A stretch of 64,000 bases of DNA from an uncultured Shimia sp. GTDB taxonomy: Bacteria; Pseudomonadota; Alphaproteobacteria; Rhodobacterales; Rhodobacteraceae. Under the pieces are notes generated by a model. That model worked only from the letters and a program-made list of their open reading frames with translations. It had not been told where the DNA came from and ran no database searches. The stretch spans positions 124,001 to 188,000 of the forward strand of contig NZ_CANMJE010000005.1 in NCBI RefSeq assembly GCF_947498095.1, written 5' to 3'. This document shows positions 30,821 through 39,627 of the stretch, in pieces. The position numbers and the translations under genes were made by a program. Position 1 is the stretch's first letter, and the number at the start of each line of letters is the position of its first letter.

Positions 30821-31816
30821 ATGAAACGACTGCTGATTGTGATCCTTGTCGCGGCTTTGGGCTGGTCGACCTATTGGTTCATCGGAGCGAGCGGTGTGAA
30901 ATCGGGATTTGTTGCATGGTTCGAGGCACGACAATCTGAGGGCTGGCAGGCGGAAACCAGCGACATCACCGTTGCTGGATATCCCAACCGATTTGATACG
31001 ACACTCAGCGATATCGCGCTTGCCGATCCGGAAACCGGTGTTGCGTGGAATGCAGATTTCTTTCAGGTCTTCACTCTCAGCTACAAACCCAATCACGTCA
31101 TTGCCGTCTGGCCCAACGCGCAGACCGTCGCGTTCCCCGATCAAACGGTTCAGGTGTCCAGCACTGACATGAGGGCCTCATTGGTTCTGGGCGCAAGCAC
31201 GGACCTGCCACTTGAGCGCACGAACTATGTGGTCAAAGATTTGACCCTGACCTCTACAGCGGACTGGACGCTCAAGGCCGAGACTTTGCAAGTGGCCCTG
31301 CATCGACTGGAAGAACAGGACAACGGCTATCGTTTCGCCCTGACCGCCAATGGATTTGCTCCGCAGTTTGCACAAAAGGCGCCCGCGGGTCAGTCTCTGC
31401 CGCAGGCATTCCAAGTCATTCAGGCCGACATTCTTGCAGGGTTCGATGCGCCTTGGGATCGTCATGCTTTGGAAGATGCCCGTCCTCAGCCGACGTGGAT
31501 CGAGGTCCGCACAATGCAGCTCGCATGGGGAGAACTGGAACTTCAGGCGGCGGGCAAGGTCACGGTCGACAACACCGGCTATCCGACCGGAGATCTCACC
31601 ATCCGTGCCACCAATTGGCGCGATATCGTCGCGGTGGCACGCCAGTCAGGCGCGATCCCCAAGGGAGTTCTGGATGGGATAGAACGGGGGCTGGAGTTTC
31701 TTGCCGGCGTGTCAGGCAACGCCAAATCGCTCGATATTCCGTTGAATTTCAAGAATGGCGCCACACGGTTGGGTCCGATCCCCATTGGCCCCGCTCCGCG
31801 TCTCGTTCTGCGCTAG
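30821..31816 (+). CDS. DUF2125 domain protein, membrane-anchored or exported
   Basis: A 331-residue protein with an N-terminal hydrophobic segment (MKRLLIVILVAALGWSTYWFIGA) followed by GFVAWFEARQSEGWQAETSDITVAGYPNRFDTTLSDIALADP, the typical opening of DUF2125 proteins in alphaproteobacteria, and a beta-rich body. The family's function is unknown; a periplasmic location is likely. Its last four bases overlap the end of the convergent extensin-like gene. Confidence 0.87.
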   Translation: MKRLLIVILVAALGWSTYWFIGASGVKSGFVAWFEARQSEGWQAETSDITVAGYPNRFDTTLSDIALADPETGVAWNADFFQVFTLSYKPNHVIAVWPNAQTVAFPDQTVQVSSTDMRASLVLGASTDLPLERTNYVVKDLTLTSTADWTLKAETLQVALHRLEEQDNGYRFALTANGFAPQFAQKAPAGQSLPQAFQVIQADILAGFDAPWDRHALEDARPQPTWIEVRTMQLAWGELELQAAGKVTVDNTGYPTGDLTIRATNWRDIVAVARQSGAIPKGVLDGIERGLEFLAGVSGNAKSLDIPLNFKNGATRLGPIPIGPAPRLVLR

Positions 31817-32670
31817 CGGCAATAGGGTCCGCCACGGTGTTTGGCGATGTCAAAATGAAAGTGGTCCCGGTGATAACGGTCGGCATTGGGGCCCAGTACC
31901 GTGCCAAACGGTCCGCAGGCTTTTTTGTGCATATTCTTTAGAATACGCCCCTTTTTCCCTTTGCCCCAGTCATTCAGCACGCTGATTGTGTCGCCGTTCT
32001 TGAGCTTAAAAGCAGAGATATCAATCGCCCGCCCTTTGCCATGCTCTGAGATTTTTGCACCGGGTCGGTTGTTGCGCGTGCGGCAGGCAAACCCCGCTGC
32101 AACCTTAAGCTCAACGACACCGCGTCCATATCGCCCAACGGATTTGTCCATACCGCCGTCGACCCATTTCTTAAGAGCGCGGGCCGTGTCACATTCCATC
32201 ACTGCAGGCGTGCTCAGGCGCACCCCGGAGACCGAGTGCAGTTTGATCGCGCCTTTTTTGATGCCGCAACCGCCCAGTCTGCCTGGCACGTTGCCAACCT
32301 CGGTGCCTTGCAAGTCCCGGTCACGACACAGTTTGCCCACGCGGGTACTGCTGGCAGCCCGACGTTTTGCTTTAGGTTCTGGCTCGCCATCTCTGGCCGA
32401 ACTTGTTTGGGGCGCCGGTTTCAGCACCGGATCTCCACGCGCTTCAGCAGCCGCCACAGCACTGGCGGCACTGGCCGCGCTCGCTCGGTTGCCCCCACCA
32501 GCCAGGGTCTTAGGACGCAACTTGGGACGTAAAGAGCGATCAGGCGCGGCGCTTGGCAACGCCGGTGGAAACACGTCTTCGCGGGCGACCGGGCGCAAGG
32601 ATGACTTGGGCGCATTGGCCTGCGCGACACCCGCGACAAGCAACAGGGCTATGCCCAACCGCCGGATCAC
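31813..32670 (-). CDS. Extensin-like C-terminal domain protein, exported
   Basis: A 285-residue protein with a signal peptide ([18 protein letters not shown]), a low-complexity Pro/Ala-rich linker (to ~residue 105) and a C-terminal extensin-like domain: CGIKKGAIKL, MECDTARALKKWVDGG, GFACRTRNNRPGAKISEHGKGRAIDIS and the terminal DRYHRDHFHFDIAKHRGGPYC. The His/Asp pattern recalls peptidase fold relatives, so a cell-wall role is plausible. The start is a GTG overlapping the tyrC stop by four bases. Confidence 0.88.
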   Translation of the reverse strand: MIRRLGIALLLVAGVAQANAPKSSLRPVAREDVFPPALPSAAPDRSLRPKLRPKTLAGGGNRASAASAASAVAAAEARGDPVLKPAPQTSSARDGEPEPKAKRRAASSTRVGKLCRDRDLQGTEVGNVPGRLGGCGIKKGAIKLHSVSGVRLSTPAVMECDTARALKKWVDGGMDKSVGRYGRGVVELKVAAGFACRTRNNRPGAKISEHGKGRAIDISAFKLKNGDTISVLNDWGKGKKGRILKNMHKKACGPFGTVLGPNADRYHRDHFHFDIAKHRGGPYCR

Positions 32671-33593
32671 TTGGGCTTTGCGCCGCGACCAAAATCGGGG
32701 GCGTCCGTGTCCTGCCCGGCTTCGATAATGCCGCGGCGAATGTCACGTGTGTGGGTGAAATAATCAAAAAGGTGCTCACCATCCCCCGTCCGGATGGCCC
32801 GCTGTAACGCAAACAATTCTTCTGTAAACCGCCCCAGAATTTCCAAGGTGGCATCTTTGTTGTTCAAAAACACATCGCGCCACATCGTCGGATCGGACGC
32901 CGCGATGCGGGTAAAATCACGAAAACCGGCGGCGGAATACTTGATGACTTCGCTGTCCGTCACCCGGCGCAGATCGTCGGCCACACCGACCATCGTATAA
33001 GCGATCAGGTGTGGCGCGTGGCTGGTCACCGCCAACACCAAATCGTGGTGGTCGGCATCCATCTCGTCGACATTGGCGCCCATCCCCTCCCACAAGGCGC
33101 GCAGGCGGGCCACGGCCTCTGGGTCAGTGTCGTCCTGCGCCGGAACAATGAGACACCAGCGATTGTCATAAAGTTCGGCAAATCCGGATTCAGGCCCTGA
33201 ATGCTCGGTTCCAGCCAAAGGGTGCGCCGGCACAAAATGTACAGTATCAGGTAAATGCGGCGCCACCGCCGTAATGACAGCGCGCTTCACTGAACCCACA
33301 TCCGATACCGTCGCGCCAGGCTTAAGCACAGGACCAATCTCGGCAGCGACGGCCCCCATGGCACCAACCGGAACGCAAAGCACAACCAGATCAGCACCTT
33401 CCGCGGCCTCGGCCGCGCTGTCGCAGACGCGGTCACATAGGCCAATTCGGCGAGCGGTATCGCGGGTTTCTTCCGAGCGAGCAAACCCGGTCACTTCTTT
33501 TGCCAAACCACCACGCTTGATGGCCCAGAACATGGACGAGGCGATCAACCCCAGCCCGATCAGAGCAATTCGGTCATAAACCGGTGCCCTCAT
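32667..33593 (-). CDS. tyrC: Prephenate/arogenate dehydrogenase family protein
   Basis: Oxidative decarboxylation step of tyrosine synthesis (arogenate or prephenate to tyrosine or 4-hydroxyphenylpyruvate) with NAD(P). The 308-residue protein has the nucleotide-binding [56 protein letters not shown] with the catalytic His, and [11 protein letters not shown]. Start at 33593 ([13 protein letters not shown]), overlapping the hisC stop by four bases. It is the middle gene of hisC-tyrC-extensin. Preference between prephenate and arogenate is not readable. Confidence 0.92.
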   Translation of the reverse strand: MRAPVYDRIALIGLGLIASSMFWAIKRGGLAKEVTGFARSEETRDTARRIGLCDRVCDSAAEAAEGADLVVLCVPVGAMGAVAAEIGPVLKPGATVSDVGSVKRAVITAVAPHLPDTVHFVPAHPLAGTEHSGPESGFAELYDNRWCLIVPAQDDTDPEAVARLRALWEGMGANVDEMDADHHDLVLAVTSHAPHLIAYTMVGVADDLRRVTDSEVIKYSAAGFRDFTRIAASDPTMWRDVFLNNKDATLEILGRFTEELFALQRAIRTGDGEHLFDYFTHTRDIRRGIIEAGQDTDAPDFGRGAKPK

Positions 33594-34675
33594 CTTGCAC
33601 CTGCCTTGAACTGCCCCACGGCATGGGCAACACGGCGACAACTGGATTCATCACCAACGGTGATCCGCAGGCAATTGGGCAGGCCATAACCCGCAACACG
33701 CCGTACGATCAGCCCTTGGGTCTTGAGGTATTCATCGCAGCTTTCGGCTTCGGCCTGATCGGCAAATCGCGCCAGGATAAAGTTGGCACAGGATGTGTCG
33801 GACGGAACGCCCAGTTCGGCCAGCGCTTCGGCCAGCCAGGCCCGCATGCGCGCATTGTCGGCACGGCATTTCTGCACAAAGGCCTGATCACGGATCGCGG
33901 CCTCGGCGACCGACAATTGTACGGTCGACAGGTTGAATGGTTGGCGCACACGGTTCAGCACATCGATGATGGCTTGCGGCGCATAGCCCCAACCGATCCG
34001 CAGACCGCCCAACCCATATATCTTGGAGAAGGTGCGGGTCATGATGACGTTGTCACGCGCATTGACCAGCGCAGCGCCGCCATCAAAGCTTTCGACAAAC
34101 TCTGCGTAGGCCCCGTCCTGCACCAGAATGCAGCCCTCAGGCAGCTGATCCGCCAGACGTGCCATTTCATTGCCACCGACCATTGTTCCGGTCGGGTTGG
34201 CTGGATTGGCGATGAACACGATGCGGGTTTTATCTGTGCAAGCCGCCAAAATGGCATCTACGTCCACCACACGCTCGCGCTCAGCCACTTTCACAGGGGT
34301 CGCCCCGACCGCATGCGCAAGGATCGGATACATGGAAAATCCGTGTTCGGTATAAACCAACTCGTCACCCGGACCGGCATAACACTGCGCGATGAACTGC
34401 AAAATCTCGTCAGAACCGGCACCACAAATAATCTGGTCCGGGTTCAGCCCGTGGATCTCACCAATCGCCTCACGCAGAGGCTGATGGTCCGTCGTCGGAT
34501 AACGATGCAGGTTCAGGCCTGACTTGGCGTGCGCTTCTTTTGCGGCATCGGAACAGCCATAGGGGTTTTCGTTGGACGAAAGCTTTACAATGTCTGACAC
34601 GCCTTCAATCGTGGCCTTGCCACCGACATAAAGTTCAATCTCCATGATGCCGGGTTGCGGTGTAATCGGGGACAT
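33590..34675 (-). CDS. hisC: Histidinol-phosphate aminotransferase (may also act on aromatic acids)
   Basis: PLP enzyme converting imidazole-acetol phosphate to histidinol phosphate. The 361-residue class II aminotransferase has [42 protein letters not shown], the PLP lysine in [17 protein letters not shown] and a C-terminal [17 protein letters not shown]. The ATG at 34675 is chosen over a TTG at 34681 because AGGAGT is then spaced correctly. Its coupling with tyrC suggests a broad role that includes tyrosine or phenylalanine transamination. Confidence 0.93.
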   Translation of the reverse strand: MSPITPQPGIMEIELYVGGKATIEGVSDIVKLSSNENPYGCSDAAKEAHAKSGLNLHRYPTTDHQPLREAIGEIHGLNPDQIICGAGSDEILQFIAQCYAGPGDELVYTEHGFSMYPILAHAVGATPVKVAERERVVDVDAILAACTDKTRIVFIANPANPTGTMVGGNEMARLADQLPEGCILVQDGAYAEFVESFDGGAALVNARDNVIMTRTFSKIYGLGGLRIGWGYAPQAIIDVLNRVRQPFNLSTVQLSVAEAAIRDQAFVQKCRADNARMRAWLAEALAELGVPSDTSCANFILARFADQAEAESCDEYLKTQGLIVRRVAGYGLPNCLRITVGDESSCRRVAHAVGQFKAGAR

Positions 34676-34893
34676 ACTCAAATACTCCTACTTCGCTCAA
34701 GCTTCTATCGCTGGCACGAAGGCTTTGAAAGATCATTGATACATTGGCAGACCAATTGCGCCTTTGGGGTCACGGAAAAGCGACAACCACATAAGCCAGC
34801 CAACGATGCCGCCAATTTTTTGGCACGTAATTATTGACACAAAACGGCTCAACCGCCTTGCTTGTTAGATAGGACAAGAAAAGGCGCATTACC

Positions 34894-35193
34894 ATGACCA
34901 AGCTTTATCACGTAGCAATCGCAGCTTCATTTGTCGCCAGTGCGACGACAGCGCAGCAGTTTACCGTAGGCAAAACGCTGTCGGTGGGCGGTGCAGAGTT
35001 TAACGAGACCAGCTCGATTTATGACGGCAGCCAATCTATTTCCGATCTTTATCTCGGTACAGAATTGGACGTGAACGAAACGGCCGCGTTGCAGGCCGAG
35101 GTAGAATTGTCGTCTTTGTCCATCGACGGCTGTCGCTCCTATGACCCTGCGGCTATGAACAGCGCCACACAGGATAGCGTCGTTATATTCTAA
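34894..35193 (+). CDS. Small exported protein of unknown function
   Basis: A 99-residue protein not recognised as a known family. The first ~20 residues form a signal peptide (MTKLYHVAIAASFVASATTAQQ). The rest is Ser/Thr/Glu-rich with one cysteine (GCRSYDPAAMNSA) and no obvious domain. It stops three bases before the broken adenylate-forming gene, so the two were co-transcribed. It may itself be a truncated remnant, since it ends abruptly beside a decayed gene. Confidence 0.55.
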   Translation: MTKLYHVAIAASFVASATTAQQFTVGKTLSVGGAEFNETSSIYDGSQSISDLYLGTELDVNETAALQAEVELSSLSIDGCRSYDPAAMNSATQDSVVIF

Positions 35194-35196
35194 TCA

Positions 35197-36618
35197 ATGC
35201 CGCTCAATCAATGGTTCGATCACGTCGTTGAGAAACACGCGTCGAAACCTGCCGTTCACACGCATGATGGCCAGAGCATCTCATTTTCCAGACTTTCCGA
35301 AGCCGCCGACCAAATCTCGGCGGCTTTGGGCAACAAAGGCGTACGCGAGAACAGCAATGTCATCTCGACGATGGACCACCTTGCGTTAAACATTGCTTTC
35401 TGGCTGGCGGTTTGGAGATTGGGCGGAAACGTTCTAGCCAGCAAATCCACCACTTCATTTGAAACCGCGGGCGTGTCCGTGGATGCGATGCTGGCTGCAC
35501 CGGGTCAGGACCCTGTGACTGGCACGCAAGTGTTGGTGTTTTCACCAGACATTCTGGCTCACCCGGTCCCCAAGAGACCCTAAAAACCAACAGGCTCAAC
35601 ATTTTTCCCGACCATAAACTCGACGCGAATGCTCGGTATCCTTAGAGAGTCTCCGGATCAAATCCTTGCGGATTCACATCGCTACACTGATCTGCTGGGA
35701 CCTCCATCGGGCTCGATTTTTATGACGACTGCGCTGGATAGCATGCGCGCGTTTCGCGACATCGTCCGCGCGTTTTCTCATGGGGTTGCCGTCATTGGCC
35801 CGGATATGCCGATCGCAGACTACTGGTCAAAGATCATTCAGCATGGGGTGACCGAATTGTTCCTCACGCCTTTGATGCTGCACCGTTTGCTAAACTGCGA
35901 TCACCGCCCTGCAGACACCAGCAACATAAAACGAATCTTTGTTGCGAGTGGCACGGCGCAGAACTCGCTGTTGCAAGAGGCTCATCAAGTCTTTGGCCCG
36001 GTCATTGAACTCGCTGCGGGCACTCCAGAAACCAGCATCTTTGCTTTCAAGAAATATGATCCTGCCAACCATCAACAGGGTGACATCGGCCCTGCAGTGG
36101 GCGGGATAACGGTCCGGATTCAGGATGAGAATGACTGCGACCTGCCGGCAAATGCAGTCGGGCGCCTAAGATTGACGGTCCCGCAAGATCAACGCTTTGA
36201 GGGATACCTCGGTGGGGCATCTGCCTATGACGCGTACGGAGGTGTGTACCCGGGCTTTCTCGCGTCGCTCAGCCCTGACGGGCAGATGACCAAACATGGG
36301 CGCACCGACGACCGATTGAGCCTTGGAGGCACGCGGTATTTTAGCGGGTTAATCGAAACTGCGTTGGAAAAACTGCCGACTGTTGAGCGGGTTTGCGCGC
36401 TGCGAGTCTTTGCTTCGGACGGGTCCGAGGCGCTGGGACTGGCCATCAAACCCGCAACGGGATTCAAGGCAACCGATATCCAGAAATTGGCCAAACGCTC
36501 TCTACCTGGAATTGGTGATGTGATTGTGCGGGTCTGTGCATCCTTCCCGGTTGGCAAAGAAGGCCTCCCTGACAGGGAGGCCTTAGAGCAATGGTGGCAA
36601 CGAAAGAACGAGTTGTAG
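35197..36618 (+). pseudogene. AMP-binding (adenylate-forming) enzyme gene, split by an in-frame stop
   Basis: One ancestral ~473-codon frame broken by TAA at codon 129 (35581-35583). The N-terminal part matches acyl-CoA synthetases or NRPS A-domains (SISFSRLSEAADQISAALGNKGV, AFWLAVWRLGGNVL). Directly after the stop the same frame reads PTGSTFFPT, aligning with the P-loop SGSTGxPK but lacking the second Gly and the Lys. Later parts keep ITVRIQDE, AAGTPETS (YGxTE-like) and GRTDDRLSLGGTRYFSGLIE. In FPVGKEGLPDREAL the catalytic C-terminal Lys position appears to be Leu. A start at 35629 could yield only the C-terminal 329 residues. Activity is very unlikely. Confidence 0.75.
36560..36584. repeat. 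Perfect 12-bp inverted repeat inside the decayed gene
   Basis: AAGGCCTCCCTG, one base, CAGGGAGGCCTT. It lies in the last 60 bases of the broken adenylate-forming gene. No T run follows, so it is not a standard terminator. Confidence 0.8.
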
Positions 36619-36644
36619 CATTCCGACTGTGCCCCGCCCGAAAT

Positions 36645-36669
36645 GCCCACCGAATAAGGGTGGGCCTTT
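36645..36669. terminator. Weak bidirectional terminator between convergent genes
   Basis: GCCCACC-GAATAAG-GGTGGGC followed by CTTT, between the end of the decayed gene and the end of the barrel protein gene. The stem is good but the T run is short. Confidence 0.6.
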
Positions 36670-36692
36670 GGAATAGGTCTCTAGACGGTGAC

Positions 36693-37220
36693 TCAAAAAC
36701 GGAAGGCGGCCCGTATCTGAATGGTCGTCGCATCAACGTCGATGCCGGTTCCATTGAAATTGCCGAACTCGTGGTAGAGCAGTTCACCACCAATGCTGAA
36801 CGAGTCATTGATGCGGTGCTCATAACCAGCCCCAAGGAACCAGCCACCGTCGCTGCCCAAGGTGTCCGTACTTGCATCCGCATAACCGCCGACACCATAT
36901 ACCAGACCCTGATTCACCTTGTAACCGGCGCGCGCTTTCAGACGCCAAACCTCTTCCAACGTGGCCGCCCCGGAAAGATCCGTGCTGGACCAGTCATAGT
37001 CGAACCCAGCACCAACGACCCAAGTGCCCAAATCCAGATCATAGCCCGCGACAAGACCACCGATCACATCCGAGCCATCAACGCCGGCCAGACTCGTATC
37101 AACGCTCGCGTTACCGATTTGTCCGCCGATGTAGAACCCGGACCAGTCGGGGGTGCTTTGTGCACTTGCAACCCCGGCTGCAAGGCCCATCCCAAGCGAC
37201 AGTGCCATCATTCGAACCAT
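36693..37220 (-). CDS. Outer-membrane beta-barrel protein (porin-like, 8 strands)
   Basis: A 175-residue outer-membrane protein. A signal peptide (MVRMMALSLGMGLAAGVASAQ) precedes a mature part of alternating hydrophobic strands: WSGFYIGGQIGNASV, GGLVAGYDLDLGTWVVGAGFDYDW, RLKARAGYKVNQGLVYGVGGYA, WFLGAGYEHRINDSFSIGGELLYHEF, ending IQIRAAFRF with the C-terminal Phe of barrel assembly substrates. The start is the ATG at 37220 behind AAGGGAAA. Function beyond a small barrel is unknown. Confidence 0.88.
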   Translation of the reverse strand: MVRMMALSLGMGLAAGVASAQSTPDWSGFYIGGQIGNASVDTSLAGVDGSDVIGGLVAGYDLDLGTWVVGAGFDYDWSSTDLSGAATLEEVWRLKARAGYKVNQGLVYGVGGYADASTDTLGSDGGWFLGAGYEHRINDSFSIGGELLYHEFGNFNGTGIDVDATTIQIRAAFRF

Positions 37221-37372
37221 AGTGTTTCCCTTCTCGATTTGGCGCAACATCCTGCGCGGTTCGAAAGGGCTACGCACTCAGGCGTGTAACCGGATCATTT
37301 GAGGGCAATCAACTCCGCACACATCGCCGTGAACACGCACACGGGGCAAGGATCTGGGATCCCGAAACAAGA

Positions 37373-37400
37373 AAACCCGCAGCGCCAGGGCTGCGGGTTT
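37373..37400 (-). terminator. Terminator after rpsD
   Basis: AAACCCGCAGC-N6-GCTGCGGGTTT is an 11-bp perfect stem 24 bases after the rpsD stop, with T-rich sequence on the reverse strand after the stem. Confidence 0.88.
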
Positions 37401-37424
37401 CCAAAATCTTCTGCGGCGAAAACC

Positions 37425-38045
37425 TTAGTTTTTCGCGTAGAATTCGACCACGAGGTTCGGTTCCATGACGACCGGGTAAGGGACGTCCGACAAACCGGGG
37501 GTACGCACGAAGGTGGCGGTCATTTTCGAGTGATCGACGTCCATATAGTCCGGCACATCACGCTCGGGCAGCTGGACAGCTTCCAGAACAACAGCCAGTT
37601 GCTTGGACTTGTCGCGCACTTCGATGACGTCGCCTTCTTTAACGCGGTACGAAGGGATGTTGACCTTCTTGCCGTTCACTTTGACGTGGCCGTGGTTCAC
37701 GAACTGACGGGCAGCAAATACGGTGGCCACGAACTTGGCGCGGTAAACAACGGCGTCAAGGCGGCGCTCCAGCAGACCAATCAGGTTTTCACCGGTGTCG
37801 CCTTTGACACGCTCGGCTTCACCATAGATGCGGCGGAACTGTTTCTCGGTCAGGTCGCCGTAGTAACCTTTCAGCTTTTGCTTGGCGCGCAGCTGAATAC
37901 CAAAGTCGGACAGCTTGCCCTTGCGGCGCTGACCGTGCTGGCCGGGGCCATATTCACGACGGTTAACGGGGGATTTGGGGCGACCCCAAATGTTTTCGCC
38001 CATGCGGCGATCGATTTTGTACTTGGCAGACGTGCGTTTTGTCAC
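37425..38045 (-). CDS. rpsD: 30S ribosomal protein S4
   Basis: Primary 16S rRNA-binding protein that nucleates 30S assembly. The 206-residue product starts at a GTG ([39 protein letters not shown]), behind GGAGATCA; the longer open frame upstream is not conserved. The S4 RNA-binding domain reads [41 protein letters not shown]. The gene stands alone here, outside the large ribosomal operons, as in many alphaproteobacteria. Confidence 0.97.
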   Translation of the reverse strand: MTKRTSAKYKIDRRMGENIWGRPKSPVNRREYGPGQHGQRRKGKLSDFGIQLRAKQKLKGYYGDLTEKQFRRIYGEAERVKGDTGENLIGLLERRLDAVVYRAKFVATVFAARQFVNHGHVKVNGKKVNIPSYRVKEGDVIEVRDKSKQLAVVLEAVQLPERDVPDYMDVDHSKMTATFVRTPGLSDVPYPVVMEPNLVVEFYAKN

Positions 38046-38340
38046 GGCTGATCTCCTTCGTTTAGGTTTCGAAGGGCGTTGTCCTCTTGCCGGATTTGGC
38101 CGACATGACAGGCATTCTCTTACGAGGGCCACCAACACCAATGAAGCCGCGCGTATAAACGAGTCGCGCGGGGAGTCAAGTCGTTACCGGGATGAATAGC
38201 CCCTTAGCCCGTCAATGGTGCCAACAGGGCGTTTCGAAATGTCACGTCCAAGCGCCTTCCATGGCGCTTATACACAAACTCAGAGGTGCGCACACAAGGC
38301 ATTTCGAAATGCCTTGTGTGCTTGCTTCAAAGATGGCGCG
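38046..38340. other. Intergenic region upstream of rpsD with several palindromes
   Basis: About 295 bases between the Hint gene stop and rpsD. It must carry the rpsD promoter, not resolved here. It contains the 32-bp palindrome at 38290-38321, an imperfect related motif GGGCGTTTCGAAATGTC at 38227-38243 whose TTCGAA centre is exactly 70 bases away, and a small hairpin AGCGCC-TTCCAT-GGCGCT at 38251-38268. Confidence 0.6.
38290..38321. repeat. Perfect 32-bp palindrome
   Basis: The sequence is self-complementary over all 32 bases, centred on TTCGAA at 38303-38308, with outer arms GCACACAAGGCATT. It lies 20 bases after the stop of the Hint gene on the reverse strand. It could act as a terminator stem, but no T run follows. 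Confidence 0.85.
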
Positions 38341-39402
38341 TCAGGCCGCGTCGTGCAACAGGATAGCCGCCTCGCTCGCACTCAGATTGCGACGCGCATA
38401 ATGACCGTATGTGTTGGGGTCGTACTTCAACTCGGGCAACATCCGCAAAAGCCGCGCGCGATCCTTGTCTTCCAAAGACGACATCGCTGCATTGGCCGGA
38501 TGATAGCTTTCGGTTTCGACACCGTTCGCCCAGAGAATCTGATGACGAGGCAACAAGAGGTGGATATAGGTCACTTCCCGCACGGTGTAGTCGACCGCAA
38601 TTGTTGAGTTGTTGACCAGATCACCCGCAGACACCAACACTTCGGGCGTGTTGAACAGCGAGCGAGCCGCGTGGCCCTTGACCAACATCCGATGCTCGGG
38701 TGAGACGAGAAACTCCTGGTCTGGACGTTCAATTCCCAAGGCCCCCGTCTTGATCCGGATCGGGCGCAGCTTGGGCATGGCAAACAGACGAGCACCGCTC
38801 ATCCGGCGGCTGCCGATCCAACAAATCTCCTCGTCACCATTGTCTTTGGTCTGAACCTTGTCGCCTTCGCGCAGGTCTTCAACCCGTCGTGGACCTTGCG
38901 GCGTCGCGATCATCGTTCCAGGTGTGAAACAAATCACACCGCCGCTCGAGGGCACCATTGGATTACTCTCGATCGGATCCATTTTGTGATGCACCACCCA
39001 GAGATCGGTGTCTTTGGGGGGCATTTCGTCAAGGAACATCAACAGAGGTTTGCCACCTTCAACGTCGATCACCGTCACAGAATAACTTTGCGCCCCATTG
39101 GTCACAACAAAACCGCCCTCAAGGAGCGGCTCGTCCACGTCAATGTCTTCTGGTCTGCGGGTGGTATCTACCGCTGCCCCAACCAGCCGACGCACCATGC
39201 GCGCCGCCCGTTTACGGATGTTTGCCTCTCCTTCAGCCTGATCCAGACGCAATAGCTCAGTGGGGCCGTCCACACGGACGGCATCCCCATGCCATGACCA
39301 CGCCACGCCTGTTTGCAGCGCTTCTATGGGTGCGGGCCCAACATTATCTAACTCTGTCTGTGACCAGGAGATGACAAACGTGCCACGAAAGCCCGTTTTC
39401 AT
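38341..39402 (-). CDS. Hint domain-containing protein
   Basis: A 353-residue protein. The C-terminal half is a Hint (Hedgehog/intein) module: VICFTPGTMIATPQGPRRVEDLREGDKVQTKDNG with the nucleophilic Cys, FLVSPEHRML, VLVSAGDLVNNSTI and YIHLLLPRHQILWANGVETESYHPA. This Hint_2 type is abundant in Rhodobacteraceae, often in secreted or calcium-binding proteins, but here no RTX repeats or signal peptide are present. The ~150-residue N-terminal half is unassigned. A full CtrA-type box lies 30-45 bases upstream. Confidence 0.88.
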   Translation of the reverse strand: MKTGFRGTFVISWSQTELDNVGPAPIEALQTGVAWSWHGDAVRVDGPTELLRLDQAEGEANIRKRAARMVRRLVGAAVDTTRRPEDIDVDEPLLEGGFVVTNGAQSYSVTVIDVEGGKPLLMFLDEMPPKDTDLWVVHHKMDPIESNPMVPSSGGVICFTPGTMIATPQGPRRVEDLREGDKVQTKDNGDEEICWIGSRRMSGARLFAMPKLRPIRIKTGALGIERPDQEFLVSPEHRMLVKGHAARSLFNTPEVLVSAGDLVNNSTIAVDYTVREVTYIHLLLPRHQILWANGVETESYHPANAAMSSLEDKDRARLLRMLPELKYDPNTYGHYARRNLSASEAAILLHDAA

Positions 39403-39431
39403 TGCCTGATTACCTGCCTTTTATTTTTTTA

Positions 39432-39447
39432 TTAACGATAGGTTAAC
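39432..39447. promoter_or_regulatory. CtrA-type binding box upstream of the Hint gene
   Basis: TTAA-CGATAGG-TTAAC matches the full CtrA consensus TTAA-N7-TTAAC. It sits 30 bases before the Hint gene start, in an A/T-rich stretch. Control by CtrA is inferred from the motif only. Confidence 0.6.
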
Positions 39448-39551
39448 AGAGGTGATTCGATGTGAAAAGAGTCCTGTTCGATTTTTAGGCAGCTGTGTCA
39501 GAATTTCACATCTATCCAGATGAAGGCCCTAGCATGAACCTGAAAATGACC

Positions 39552-39575
39552 GGCCGCCAGATTATTCTGACGGCC
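39552..39575 (-). terminator. Probable terminator of nrdJ
   Basis: GGCCGCCAG-ATTATT-CTGACGGCC is a 9-bp stem with one mismatch, about 50 bases past the nrdJ stop; the reverse strand continues with a short TTTT. Confidence 0.5.
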
Positions 39576-39627
39576 AGCATCGTTTCTCAGATCAAAACTA
39601 GATCAACGCTCGCCCGGCGCAGCGGCC

